Under the pieces are notes generated by a model. The model worked only from the letters and a program-made list of their open reading frames with translations, was not told the DNA's origin and did not search any database. Positions 34,585 to 43,085 of a DNA stretch of 64,000 bases are shown piece by piece (position 1 is the first letter of the stretch; each line of letters opens with the position of its first letter). This DNA comes from Desulfatibacillum aliphaticivorans DSM 15576. GTDB lineage: Bacteria; Desulfobacterota; Desulfobacteria; Desulfobacterales; Desulfatibacillaceae. The stretch spans positions 102,156 to 166,155 of the forward strand of contig NZ_AUCT01000001.1 of NCBI RefSeq assembly GCF_000429905.1, in the 5' to 3' direction. The position numbers were made by a program, and so were the translations under genes.

Positions 34585-35642
34585 TGCAATCCTTGGATGG
34601 CTTCGTTAATGCGCCGCATGGAATTGATGTATTCCTGCAATTGATCGTGAGCTTCCGGGGCGGTTTCTATTTCCCCCCTCTTGGGAATATAACCGAGTAT
34701 CCTGAGATGCTCGAAAAAGTCAATGACCGTTTGCTTGGATGTGTACTTGGGCTTGAATCCCAACACCTCCTTCATGCGCGTGGTGTCGCCCACAAAGGTG
34801 TATTTCAAAAAATCCGTCTCAATGGGGATATAATCCGCCACCGGGGTTTTTTGCACAAAAAAATTGGACATCCGCAAGAAAGGCGCCCCAAAAGGAACCG
34901 GAACCCGCCTGCCGATCCGAAGCACCTGGCCGATGGGCATGGCGCCCTGGCCGGCCACGTTAAACACGCCGTGGGCTTCGCTTTTCAGGGCATGGTACAA
35001 GGCCGCGACCACGTCCTCCTCATGGGTGAACTGGAACATGGGGTCAAACCCGAAAACCATGGGCACGGCCGGCGCTTCCAGATAGCGTCGCATGGGCGTG
35101 TCCACGTCCGGTCCCAGGATATTGGCGAAACGCAGGATGGTCGTCTTGATTTCAGGATATTCCCTGGCAAACTTGGCCAGGAGCTTTTCCACCTCCCACC
35201 GGTCCCGCACGTAAGGATGGCGGTACTGACCCTTAAAGTCGGCGGTTTCCTCCAAAAAGCAGGGGTTGCGGGAGGATCCGCCGTACACCTTGGTGTCGCT
35301 CATGAACAACACCCGGGGAACCTCTCCGGCTGCGCAGGCCGCCAGCAGGCTTTGGGCGCCCATGACGTTCAGGTCGAAAATCTCCTCGGAGTGGGAATAG
35401 GCGTCCATGAACTGCAAGTGGCAGACCGTATCCACTTCCGAGGTTTTGATCAACTCCGCGATCAGGGGGTTGTGCAGGTCCACCTGGAAAAACTCGGTCT
35501 TCCGCAAGGGGAAATCCGGTTTTTTATAATCAAGCCCCAGTATAATGTTGAAATCAGGGTCGTTTTCCAACAGACGCGCAAGTTTCCCGCCCCAGGGGGT
35601 GCATACCCCTGTTATGAGAACAGAGCGCTTTTTTTGAATCAT
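34581..35642 (-). CDS. NAD-dependent epimerase/dehydratase family protein (extended SDR)
   Basis: 353 aa with an N-terminal Rossmann segment LITGVCTPWGGKLARLL, DLHNP, LNVMGAQSLLAACAAGEVPRVLFMSDTKVYG, and LRFANILGP. The usual catalytic YxxxK appears as YVRDR followed by WEVEKLL, so the active-site Lys may be replaced by Arg or shifted. This could mean a non-catalytic or altered enzyme. SD AAGGA lies before ATG 35642. Coupled by overlap to a PlsC-like acyltransferase, a pairing I associate with lipid or glycolipid maturation, but the substrate is not visible. Confidence 0.85.
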   Translation of the reverse strand: MIQKKRSVLITGVCTPWGGKLARLLENDPDFNIILGLDYKKPDFPLRKTEFFQVDLHNPLIAELIKTSEVDTVCHLQFMDAYSHSEEIFDLNVMGAQSLLAACAAGEVPRVLFMSDTKVYGGSSRNPCFLEETADFKGQYRHPYVRDRWEVEKLLAKFAREYPEIKTTILRFANILGPDVDTPMRRYLEAPAVPMVFGFDPMFQFTHEEDVVAALYHALKSEAHGVFNVAGQGAMPIGQVLRIGRRVPVPFGAPFLRMSNFFVQKTPVADYIPIETDFLKYTFVGDTTRMKEVLGFKPKYTSKQTVIDFFEHLRILGYIPKRGEIETAPEAHDQLQEYINSMRRINEAIQGLQ

Positions 35643-35830
35643 GGGCTGCAGATCCTTGCCGGAAAGTGGTTTTGCTTTCTGAAAAACATAGGAAATAAGG
35701 GGCGTGGACGAATTCTAGTCAATTTGGCCCCCTCCCCCCTTGATGCACTAGTCAATATTTGATTATTAATATGCCAAAGGCGATAAATCAAGCATTCAAT
35801 CCCGAATTTTGCAAAAAAACAATCTTTGAT
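35643..35830. promoter_or_regulatory. AT-rich intergenic region with repeated CTAGTCAAT
   Basis: CTAGTCAAT occurs at 35715-35723 and 35748-35756, 33 bases apart (about three helical turns), upstream of the SDR-acyltransferase pair. Each contains a TTGACT when read on the minus strand. Could be operator half-sites or -35 elements. Confidence 0.35.
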
Positions 35831-36469
35831 TTATGCAAATTCCAGGCGGTTTATCACCCCATGGCACCGGCAGGCCGTGGAAAAATGTACGGGAAGATCG
35901 GACGCAACCACCCGTTTTTCCGCATTAAACAGGTCGTCTGGCTTAATCCCGCCCACGCCTGGAGTCAGTTGATGACTCCGAATGACTACCTGTATGCTTC
36001 CGGGGGCGTCCATGCGCGCCAGCATGTCGAACAGGTTGTCCCTGGGCAGGCCGGTTTTAAAGCAGTGCTCCTCGGGCTCCGGGCAATTATCCGGGCACAA
36101 AAAGTCCGCCTGGCTCACGTACAGGGTTCCGTTTTCGCCCCACATGGGATTGGGGGCTTTGTCCGCGATTTCCCGGGGAACCGGCGCCTGGCGGGCCGGT
36201 TTTTTCGTTTGCAGACGGGCCAAAAGCCAGTCAAAGGCCATGTGCACGGGAATGGCCGGGACGATCCAGTCCGGCTGGTTGTCCGGGTCAAGATTCTGCA
36301 GCAGGAAGTCCGCCCCGGGCATGACCAGGGTTTCCGCGCCAAGGCCCAGGCCTGCCAAGGCCTTTGCGTCGCTGTCTACAACCTTTATCAAGGCGTCCGG
36401 ATGCTTTTTCCGAAGCCTTTCCAAAGCGATCCGTCCGAACTTGCCTGCTCCCAATATCCAAAATTCCAT
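35831..36469 (-). CDS. Rossmann-fold protein with cysteine cluster, function unknown
   Basis: 212 aa. The N-terminus MEFWILGAGKFGRIALERL is a GxGxxG nucleotide-binding motif of the TrkA-N/saccharopine-dehydrogenase type, followed by an acidic residue at the end of beta 2 (KVVDSDAKAL). Around residue 125 lies FLCPDNCPEPEEHC, a C-x3-C-x6-C cluster, and near the C-terminus CRCHG. These could bind a metal or Fe-S cluster. I do not recognise a named family. Isolated gene with no operon partner within 180 bases upstream or 430 downstream of its ends. Confidence 0.7.
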   Translation of the reverse strand: MEFWILGAGKFGRIALERLRKKHPDALIKVVDSDAKALAGLGLGAETLVMPGADFLLQNLDPDNQPDWIVPAIPVHMAFDWLLARLQTKKPARQAPVPREIADKAPNPMWGENGTLYVSQADFLCPDNCPEPEEHCFKTGLPRDNLFDMLARMDAPGSIQVVIRSHQLTPGVGGIKPDDLFNAEKRVVASDLPVHFSTACRCHGVINRLEFA

Positions 36470-36906
36470 AATCCGCCTTCCGGTTTTCAGCCCCGCCCGC
36501 GATGCATTCGTACGGGGACTTGCGTTTTCGGCCCTAAGCGGTTAGTACATAATTAATCGCGCCATTGGCAACCTTGAAATGCAAAAATCGCCTGCAAGCA
36601 AACCCGGCCAGGGAGCATTTTCCATGCAAAAACGGATTATTAACAGTTCCTTGTGGAGTAACGGCATTCAATGATTGGCGCCGATGTTGTCCGACCGATG
36701 AAGCGCCGGCAAGGCATAACAACAGCCAGCTTTAGGGATTGCAGATAATGGCCTAAAACCCAGTAACTCAACTTTTGGGATTGGAAGTAATGCTTTGAAA
36801 TCAAATAATTACATTGGGGCCTAAGATATGTCTATATGCCAGAGCCCGAGAGTCATGGTCCCTTCCCCCCTGGCGGGGGAAGGACAGGATGGGGGGGATT
36901 TCCTGA
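36470..36906. other. Intergenic region without a supported gene
   Basis: No credible reading frame or tRNA. The only structure is a perfect 9-bp hairpin CCTTCCCCC/GGGGGAAGG at 36861-36883, just upstream of the glycosyltransferase start, followed by a G-run that may act as its ribosome site. Confidence 0.5.
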
Positions 36907-38370
36907 ATGCCCGGCCTGAATAACAAACAACCCCAAAACCTGCGAATCGTCCCGGATCAGGGCGGTCAGGCGGTTGCAGCCGACCAGGCGCTTCCCGGAA
37001 ATTTCAAATGGGGCCTGCTGCTCTTTCTCATCGCCCTCTGCCTGCGCATCGCCTTTTACACCGCCCTGTGCGACGCCGAGGTTTTCGCCAAATATACGGT
37101 CCTGGCATGGGAGGCCGCCCACGGCGCCGACCTGGGCCAACGCCTTTTGGACGTCAGCCCCCTATACCTGACCCTGCTCTGGGGAGTCTGCAAAGCCGCG
37201 CCCGGGGCCTTAAAGTACATGCCCCTGATCCAGCTCATCCTGGGCGCCTTCATCCCCCTGATTATTTACGGCCTGGGCCTGCGCCTGTTCACCCGGCAAG
37301 TGGGCTTCGCCGCCGGACTTATCTACGCCATGTACGGCGGCGGCATGATTTTGGAGTCCACCCTGGAGCCCTATGTATTTGTGGCCCTGCTGAACGGGCT
37401 GGCCGTGTATTGTCTGGTCCTGTCCATGGAGGGCGAGCAGGCGTCGATCCGATTCATTGCAGCGGCCGGGATTTTGTCCGGTCTGTCCGTCCTGGCCAAG
37501 CCCAATTTTTTGCTGTTCGTCCTGTTCGCCTGCGTGTGGGTCCATTTTGCCTTACGAAAGGTCAGGCAATTCAAACAGGCCAACCTGTACCCCATTGTCT
37601 ACCTGGCGGCGGCCTTAATCGTCATCGCGCCCGTGACCATCCGCAATTACGTCAGGTTCAACGACTTCGTGCTGGTGACGGCGGATTACGGCAAGGTGTT
37701 CTTCCATGGAAACGCCGGCGCCACCACGGTGTTCATCCCCCAATATCTGCCCGGCCAGGACAAGCCCGATCCCGGCGACCTCCCCGTGGATTACGCCCAC
37801 GTGGCCTTTCGCAAAAAGGCCTCGCAGCTTGCGGGGCGGGAGTTATCGCCGTCCGAGGCCGCCAGGTTCTGGACCAAAGTCACCCTCAAGGATTTCAAGG
37901 AGCACCCGTGGAAGCACGTCAAGCTGGAAGGCCGCAAGCTGGCCCTGTTTTTCCACAACTTTGAGATTCACCACATCCAGGCCAACCATTACCGGTATAT
38001 GGACTCCTTGCGATATCCTTTTTTGCGATACGGACTTATCGCCTCCCTGGGGCTCTTGGGCATGGCCCTGTGCCTGCAGGAAAAACGGCGGTTCGCCATA
38101 CTATATGGAGTTGTGGGGGTGTATCTGATTTCGGGTCTGATTTTTGTGGTCAACTCCCGGTATCGGGCTCCGGCCGTCCCCTACCTGTGCCTGTTTGCAG
38201 GCGCTGTGTTCCATTACACGGCGGCGTTTTTCGTGGAAAAACGGACCAAGGCCCTGACCCTGACGCTAATCGCCCTGGCCTGCCTTTTGGCCCTCACCCA
38301 CCTGACCTACTCCCGGGAAATCAGCGACTACCTGCTCACCGTCATGCAAATGTATCCTGAATACAGATAA
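36907..38370 (+). CDS. GT-C (PMT/ArnT-like) membrane glycosyltransferase
   Basis: 487 aa with about ten to eleven hydrophobic helices. The first periplasmic loop has the acidic position typical of GT39/GT83 enzymes (ALCDAEVFAKYTVLAWEAAHG), and ILESTLEPYVFVALLNGLAVY resembles helix 4-5 of this fold. A second large periplasmic region (YGKVFFHGNAGATTVFIPQYLPGQ to about residue 350) precedes the last helices. These enzymes use polyprenyl-phosphate sugars as donors on the periplasmic face. That is of interest because the window also encodes decaprenylphosphoryl-ribose-type enzymes at 0.2-2.4 kb, although a link is speculation. The acceptor is unknown. Confidence 0.8.
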   Translation: MPGLNNKQPQNLRIVPDQGGQAVAADQALPGNFKWGLLLFLIALCLRIAFYTALCDAEVFAKYTVLAWEAAHGADLGQRLLDVSPLYLTLLWGVCKAAPGALKYMPLIQLILGAFIPLIIYGLGLRLFTRQVGFAAGLIYAMYGGGMILESTLEPYVFVALLNGLAVYCLVLSMEGEQASIRFIAAAGILSGLSVLAKPNFLLFVLFACVWVHFALRKVRQFKQANLYPIVYLAAALIVIAPVTIRNYVRFNDFVLVTADYGKVFFHGNAGATTVFIPQYLPGQDKPDPGDLPVDYAHVAFRKKASQLAGRELSPSEAARFWTKVTLKDFKEHPWKHVKLEGRKLALFFHNFEIHHIQANHYRYMDSLRYPFLRYGLIASLGLLGMALCLQEKRRFAILYGVVGVYLISGLIFVVNSRYRAPAVPYLCLFAGAVFHYTAAFFVEKRTKALTLTLIALACLLALTHLTYSREISDYLLTVMQMYPEYR

Positions 38371-38385
38371 CTTGTTTCTAAAAAA

Positions 38386-39219
38386 TCAAGGCGCGTCAAA
38401 CAGCATGAATTTGGACAGAAAAACGTCGCTAATTATCCGAAACCCGGAATAGTCCCCTGTGCTGATCGAAATGTTGTTAGCGTAATACGACTTGGTGGAG
38501 CCTTCCTCTGCCGAAACATCCACAACCAACCGGACATTTTTGCGCCAGGGCTGGCTATCCAATTTATCCATATTCTTTTCAACTTCGAGTTCCTTGTTTA
38601 AAGCCGCCCAATCCATGAACAGATCAGTCCGGATGGAATTCCGCAATTGAATAAATAAGAATCCCTTCTCCCGCACTTGTTCTGGAGTCAGAACATCTTC
38701 ATCCCAGGAATCGCTCCATCCTGCAAAATAGATATTTGCATTGCCATATTGCAATGTAATAAGGTCTTCATATGACATTTTTCCGATACAGGGCTTGTCA
38801 AACATTGCTAACTTTGCACGAAATGCCGGCGTCAACTTTCTTCTTTTTTGACCGTCTTTGGACATCAGGTAAAACTGGTTAGCATTGTATGAGGTTCTTT
38901 CCCCGCCTTTGAACAAATCAATGACCAAACGGACATCGCCCAAGTCCTGGTTTTCAGGATCAGCTTGCATGTCGTCAAAACGAGCCCATCTGACCAGCTT
39001 GGCTGTTTCTTCTTGCCCTTTAACAGTGATTTTAATGCTCCAGCCGGAGCGAACATCATCAGGGGACAAGGCGGCAATCGTCGTCATGTACCAATCAGTA
39101 TAATATATTTCCGCCTGGTCGTAGGCAGCGTCATTGCTTTGGGTAGAAAGCGCGTCTCCCGCTATGGATGATCCGGCCAACGCCAGGAGGCAAAACACAC
39201 AAGCCAAAATATTTTTCAT
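38386..39219 (-). CDS. Secreted protein with two tandem homologous domains
   Basis: 277 aa with a signal peptide (MKNILACVFCLLALAGSSIAG, cleavage near residue 20). The mature part looks like two copies of a roughly 120-residue unit. AEIYYTDWYMTTIAALSPDDVRSGW...DVRLVIDLFKGGERTSYNANQFYL parallels ANIYFAGWSDSWDEDVLTPEQVREKG...NVRLVVDVSAEEGSTKSYYANNISI, each ending in FRAKLAMFD or FLSKFMLFD. The repeat suggests internal duplication. No known domain recognised. SD AAAGGACC before ATG 39219. It converges closely with the glycosyltransferase gene (15 bases). Confidence 0.75.
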   Translation of the reverse strand: MKNILACVFCLLALAGSSIAGDALSTQSNDAAYDQAEIYYTDWYMTTIAALSPDDVRSGWSIKITVKGQEETAKLVRWARFDDMQADPENQDLGDVRLVIDLFKGGERTSYNANQFYLMSKDGQKRRKLTPAFRAKLAMFDKPCIGKMSYEDLITLQYGNANIYFAGWSDSWDEDVLTPEQVREKGFLFIQLRNSIRTDLFMDWAALNKELEVEKNMDKLDSQPWRKNVRLVVDVSAEEGSTKSYYANNISISTGDYSGFRIISDVFLSKFMLFDAP

Positions 39220-39404
39220 GACAGGTCCTTTCCCTTTTCAAAATAGGCATTGTAAAAATATGTAGAGCAATCCCATTGCTGTGTGCGAGGCCGAAAAGGC
39301 GTTCTTTAATGATGAAAGAAGAAATAAACCGGCCAAAGCCATTTACATTTTGCAGTCGCTGATTGATCTCCGGTAGCCTCTTAAGGGACGCCGCCGCGGG
39401 ATGA

Positions 39405-39911
39405 CTAAGGATTCACAAGGTTTTTAAGGGCGTCAATCGCCTCCGCCAGGCCCTTTTTCCCATCTCCCCCAACATCCCATTGTTCAAGGGCGTCGCTCAC
39501 GGCCTCATCAATATCCTCCTGGGTGTAACAGGGAGGCAGGGTTGTCGAGGTGGTGGTGCTGGTTGTGGTTGTACTTGTCGTAGTGGTGGTGCTCGACGTC
39601 GTGCTTGTCGTTGTCGTCGTCGTGGTTGGCCTTGTGGTCGTCGTGGTTGTGGTCGTCGTTGTTGTGGTGGTGGTTGGCCGGGTGGTCGTTGTTGTTGTGG
39701 TGGTGGTGGTCGTCGTCGTGGTCGTGGAGGTGGTTGCGGACGGTTTATCCTCAGAATCCTCAAGGCTCCAAGCGCCGCCGGAGCTTTGGGCAAAGGAAAA
39801 AGGGGCTTGCTCCGCCGGAGAGGCGTTGGCGCAAACGCCTGTAATTAATAATGCTTCCAACAAAAAAATGTGCAAAAGGAATATGAGCGATCTCTGTTTA
39901 CAAAAATGCAT
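39405..39911 (-). CDS. Secreted protein with Thr-rich linker and C-terminal EF-hand (dockerin-like) loop
   Basis: 168 aa. A signal peptide (about 1-30) is followed by a short region, a low-complexity stretch of about 65 residues almost entirely Thr (with Ser, Arg-Pro) and a conserved C-terminal 45 residues. There DVGGDGKKGLAE fits a calcium-binding EF-hand loop followed by AIDALKNL, as in the single dockerin-like repeats of deltaproteobacterial surface proteins. The Thr tract is a likely O-glycosylated linker and is encoded by triplet-repeat DNA, so its length is probably variable between strains. Confidence 0.72.
   Translation of the reverse strand: MHFCKQRSLIFLLHIFLLEALLITGVCANASPAEQAPFSFAQSSGGAWSLEDSEDKPSATTSTTTTTTTTTTTTTTTRPTTTTTTTTTTTTTTRPTTTTTTTSTTSSTTTTTSTTTTSTTTSTTLPPCYTQEDIDEAVSDALEQWDVGGDGKKGLAEAIDALKNLVNP
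39541..39735. repeat. Triplet microsatellite encoding polythreonine
   Basis: About 195 bases of imperfect GTN/GTG-GTT-GTC triplets (ACN codons on the minus strand). Prone to slippage while keeping frame. Confidence 0.85.
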
Positions 39912-39963
39912 AATTGCCTCTTTTGCAACCGAAAAAAACGCTTAATGGAACAGGAGAAAAATC

Positions 39964-40040
39964 TGGTCGGGGCGAGAGGATTTGAACCTCCAACTTCCTG
40001 CTCCCAAAGCAGGCGCGCTACCAGATTGCGCCACGCCCCG
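39964..40040 (-). tRNA. tRNA-Pro (anticodon TGG)
   Basis: 77 bases reading leftward with acceptor CGGGGCG/CGCCCCG, D-loop GGTAGC, anticodon stem CTGCT-TTGGGAG... with TGG, T-arm GGTTCAAATCC and an encoded CCA at 39964-39966. Confidence 0.95.
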
Positions 40041-40236
40041 TTCTGAATTGAAGCGTCTGATTACCATGGTTTTTTGATTTGGGCAAGCCAATAGTGGAAA
40101 AATCCGGCGCTCGCCCCGGCGCGGAAATTGCATAGCATTCCAGCCAGTTCAAGACTTAATCGCAGCAACCATCCGCATTGGATGCGCTTCCGTGCAACAA
40201 CATCCATAACCGGCGGATTAAACAAGGAGAACCGCT

Positions 40237-41325
40237 ATGCAAAAAGACCACTTTATCACCTCGGACGGAACAAGAGTCGATCTCATCCCCGGCTGGTACG
40301 AACGCAAAACATCCTGGCCTTACGGCATCCAGAGCCTCCAGGAATTCGCCGACAAATGTTTTGACGGCACCCCGGACGCCTATCCCAAGGGCTACGGCTT
40401 TTTTGTCAACAAGGTCGTTGTGTTCAACTATTTTAGGGAAATCCTGAACGAATGCTTTTTGGGCCGGGACAAATTCCCCATGGCCCTGGACATCGGCACG
40501 GGCCCGGGCATCCAGCCCAGGCTTTTAAAGGCCGCCGGCATGTGCGACGAGGCCTGGGGCATTGACATCCTGCATCGGGACACGGAGTTCACCGACGAAA
40601 ACACCTTTGAATTCCTGGAGGAAATGAACCGCACCTACCAATCCCGGGACAAAGGCAAGCAGCAGGAATTGGCCAATATCATAGACTTTTTAAACGGGCA
40701 GTTGGGCAACTGGTATCCCCTGCCCATGCTGTCCACGATTTTCGATCCTTCCCGGCCCCACGGCCTGGACAAATACGTGGTGGACGACTTCATGACCTGG
40801 GACCCTCCGGGCGGCGAGAAATTCGACCTCATCACCGGCATCATGTGCATCGAATATTTTGACGAACGCCCCCTGCTGAAAAAGGTCCAATCCCTCTTGA
40901 ACCCCGGCGGCGTGTTTTTCGTCATCGTGGATTATTGGCACGAGGTGTGCGGCGGCTCCATGCAGCTTCCCATGGACGCCCCCTGGCTCCACTGCCGCCT
41001 GACCCGGGAGGACTTGATCCGCTATTATAAAGAAGTAAGGCCGAACGAAGCCCAGGCCGCGGAAACGTGCATCTATTTCGCCCGCAGCCACCTGACCCCT
41101 TACGACTACAACGACGCAGGAGTCGCCGCGGGCATGAAGCTCATCTCCGCCCGGCGTTCGCTCCTGAACAATCAGACCAACGCCAACGTGGTCAATTCCA
41201 ACGAAGGCGGCATGTACGAGTATTTTCACGGAACCATCGTGCCCCAGGCCAAAAAGGTAAACCCTTATTTCACGCCGCCCGACGCCTTCACCCAATACCT
41301 GACCCTGGTCTTTAAGAAGGAGTGA
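40237..41325 (+). CDS. SAM-dependent methyltransferase-like protein
   Basis: 362 aa. The glycine-rich motif I LDIGTGPGIQPRLLKAAG (about residue 84) and an acidic position in WGIDILHRD are followed by an insertion of about 70 residues. FDLITGIMCIEYFDERPLLKKVQSLLNPGGVFFVIVDYWHE then completes motifs IV-VI. The N- and C-terminal extensions (RKTSWPYGIQSLQEFADK; YFHGTIVPQAKKVNPYFTPPDAF) are not part of the core fold and may bind substrate. Strong SD AAGGAG before ATG 40237. Single gene, flanked by tRNA-Pro and by a repeat-rich noncoding region. The substrate is unknown. Confidence 0.8.
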   Translation: MQKDHFITSDGTRVDLIPGWYERKTSWPYGIQSLQEFADKCFDGTPDAYPKGYGFFVNKVVVFNYFREILNECFLGRDKFPMALDIGTGPGIQPRLLKAAGMCDEAWGIDILHRDTEFTDENTFEFLEEMNRTYQSRDKGKQQELANIIDFLNGQLGNWYPLPMLSTIFDPSRPHGLDKYVVDDFMTWDPPGGEKFDLITGIMCIEYFDERPLLKKVQSLLNPGGVFFVIVDYWHEVCGGSMQLPMDAPWLHCRLTREDLIRYYKEVRPNEAQAAETCIYFARSHLTPYDYNDAGVAAGMKLISARRSLLNNQTNANVVNSNEGGMYEYFHGTIVPQAKKVNPYFTPPDAFTQYLTLVFKKE

Positions 41326-41377
41326 AAAAGAAAAGGCGGCCATTAATGCCGCCAAAGCCGAGTCCCTCCGAGGATGG

Positions 41378-41404
41378 CCCCGGCGCGGCAGTATCGCGCC
41401 TGGG
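41378..41404. repeat. Hairpin repeat with GGCAGTATC loop, copy 2
   Basis: CCCCGGCGC and GCGCCTGGG pair at 8 of 9 positions around the 9-base loop GGCAGTATC. Confidence 0.7.
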
Positions 41405-41492
41405 TTGTGAAGCAACAATAGGTGCGGCCTTTGCTATTGAGCAGCGCCTTGAAATTCCGGCGGACGGACTCCCCATCCAAAACCGTGGGTAA

Positions 41493-41519
41493 CACTGGCA
41501 GAGCAGTATCCTGCCAGTG
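41493..41519. repeat. Hairpin repeat with AGCAGTATC loop, copy 3
   Basis: CACTGGCAG pairs perfectly with CTGCCAGTG around loop AGCAGTATC. The stem differs from copies 1 and 2 while the loop is kept. Confidence 0.72.
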
Positions 41520-41700
41520 CGCGCCAGCGTATGCAGTTCGGCCCATCAGACAGTGAATTCCATGGAGTATGGACGAAAGAATGGCGCATCCAAAACCAAA
41601 CAATGAACTCTTGTGAACTCTTGGGGACGTCTCTGAATTCTTGGGGACGTCTCTCAAAAACTCAATAACCGGCGCCCTATACAGAGCCTTTTCGGGGCTC

Positions 41701-41746
41701 GTTCCCATGCTTTGCGTGGGAATGCATACAGAACTATCTGAAATCA
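41701..41746. repeat. Dispersed REP-like repeat, copy 2
   Basis: TTCCCATG-CTTTG-CGTGGGAA plus the shared tail, near-identical to 31947-31992. Confidence 0.7.
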
Positions 41747-41862
41747 AATAAATTTCAACCTTGCATAACCATACTTAAAACCGGGCGTCCAAGGCAGAGT
41801 CGTATCCGGCCGGCTTAGCGGAGCGGCATGCGTACGGCGTGCAAAGGAATCGGCCGATCTTG

Positions 41863-42588
41863 TCATTGTAAAAACTGTTGAATCGCCCGGGCGATGTCCT
41901 GGGCGGCGCGGTTCTGGATTTCCTCCCGAACGCGGGAATTGCCCCCCATGTTGGTCAATTCCACCAACACGGCCGGAGCGTCCGCCCCGGCCAGGACGGC
42001 CAGAGGATAGCCGCCCGCGCGCACCCGGTCGGGGGGGGCATTGTTTTGCAGATTATTTTTTAAAACATCGGCCAGCCTGCGGCTGCCGGCTTTCTGGGAT
42101 TGCGCCGCGGATTCCCAAGGCCGGGCCTCCAGGGAGGCTTGGACCGCCGCATCCTCCTCCGTTCCGGCGAATTCCGGGGATCGGGCCTGATAATAAGCGA
42201 CCAGAATTTTGGGCTCGCCGCCCCGGCTCCAATCCCGGCCCGCATGCAGGCTGATAAAAACCCGGGCCTGATTATGGGCGGCGGCTCCGGCCCGCTCGTG
42301 GAGCGGCAGGTTGTAGTCTCCGTCCCTGGTGAGGACGGTTCGCACCTCTCCCCGGGAGTCCAGAATTCCCTTGATTTTTTTCGCCAGGGATAAAGCGGCC
42401 TGTCCCTCGTTGACGCCGTCGCCCAGATCGGCGCCGGGGTTCAGGCCCCCGTGGCCCGGATCCAGAACCACCACGGGAAGCCGTTCTGCATGGGCGGAAA
42501 ACGCGCCGAAAAGCAGAAAAAGCGCTAAAACAAAAAAAAGGGTTGACCCAAGGCGCATTTTTTTGACAAAAAAACAGCCCGTTGCCAT
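41863..42588 (-). CDS. N-acetylmuramoyl-L-alanine amidase (Amidase_3)
   Basis: 241 aa from ATG 42588. Zinc-site residues are His in VVLDPGHGGLNPG, Glu in the NEGQAAL region, His in VFISLHAG, and the catalytic Glu in AVLVELTNMGG. A signal peptide (VKKMRLGSTLFFVLALFLLFGAFSAHA) directs it to the periplasm, where it cleaves stem peptides from peptidoglycan. Start choice is uncertain. A GTG at 42675 has a better ribosome site (AGGAGA) but would place about 40 residues before the hydrophobic core, while ATG 42558 is also possible. No SPOR, LysM or AMIN domain is present, so this is a minimal enzyme. Confidence 0.82.
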   Translation of the reverse strand: MATGCFFVKKMRLGSTLFFVLALFLLFGAFSAHAERLPVVVLDPGHGGLNPGADLGDGVNEGQAALSLAKKIKGILDSRGEVRTVLTRDGDYNLPLHERAGAAAHNQARVFISLHAGRDWSRGGEPKILVAYYQARSPEFAGTEEDAAVQASLEARPWESAAQSQKAGSRRLADVLKNNLQNNAPPDRVRAGGYPLAVLAGADAPAVLVELTNMGGNSRVREEIQNRAAQDIARAIQQFLQ

Positions 42589-42896
42589 AAAATTGGCGGC
42601 CCGGGAGGGGCCCTCCTCGGTTGAAAAAGGCTCCGGCCGCTGGTTCGGCGCGGAAAAACAGGCGAAATTTTTCACGGAGCAAAATCTCCTGATGCCCGCC
42701 GCCCGTAATGGGCGGGCGTTTAGGCGGGACGGGAGCTTTGTTCCTGCCTGTTTGGACTTGACACCCTGTCCCGAATGATATTAACATTTTCTGATTACGC
42801 CGCGCCCGAAAAAAACCCGCGCACGGGTCCGGGCGAACAGGCAGCTATAACTAAACGCGACAGCCGGTCCAAGTCAAGCTTTGCCCGGCGACCCGT

Positions 42897-42983
42897 GCGA
42901 GAGTGGCGGAACTGGTAGACGCGCTGGACTTAGGATCCAGTTCTGGAAACAGAGTGGGAGTTCGAGTCTCCCTTCTCGCACCA
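42897..42983 (+). tRNA. tRNA-Leu (anticodon TAG)
   Basis: 87 bases with acceptor GCGAGAG/CTTCTCGC, anticodon stem CTGGA/TCCAG with loop CTTAGGA (TAG), a long class II variable arm, T-arm GTTCGAGTC and encoded CCA. A TATAAC -10-like element lies about 50 bases upstream. Confidence 0.95.
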
Positions 42984-43085
42984 TTTTTGCAATCAGGATC
43001 TTGCCGGCCCCCTGGGCGGCAATTTATTTTTTTGGTTTAAAGGCCGCGGCCGATGGATGGAAATCGGCCCAAGGAAAGGATCATT

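Larger units (their letters stand above)
41326..41862. other. Repeat-rich noncoding region
   Basis: Holds two loop-conserved hairpins (41378-41404 with loop GGCAGTATC; 41493-41519 with stem CACTGGCAG/CTGCCAGTG and loop AGCAGTATC), two tandem copies of a GGGGACGTCTCT motif (41621 and 41641), and copy 2 of the TTCCCATG REP-like repeat (41701-41746). No supported gene. Confidence 0.7.

Noticed and set aside
39550..39945. Valine-rich frame on the plus strand over the polythreonine tract
   Set aside because: Product of the triplet repeat read in the other direction; the minus-strand frame has a signal peptide and an EF-hand end.
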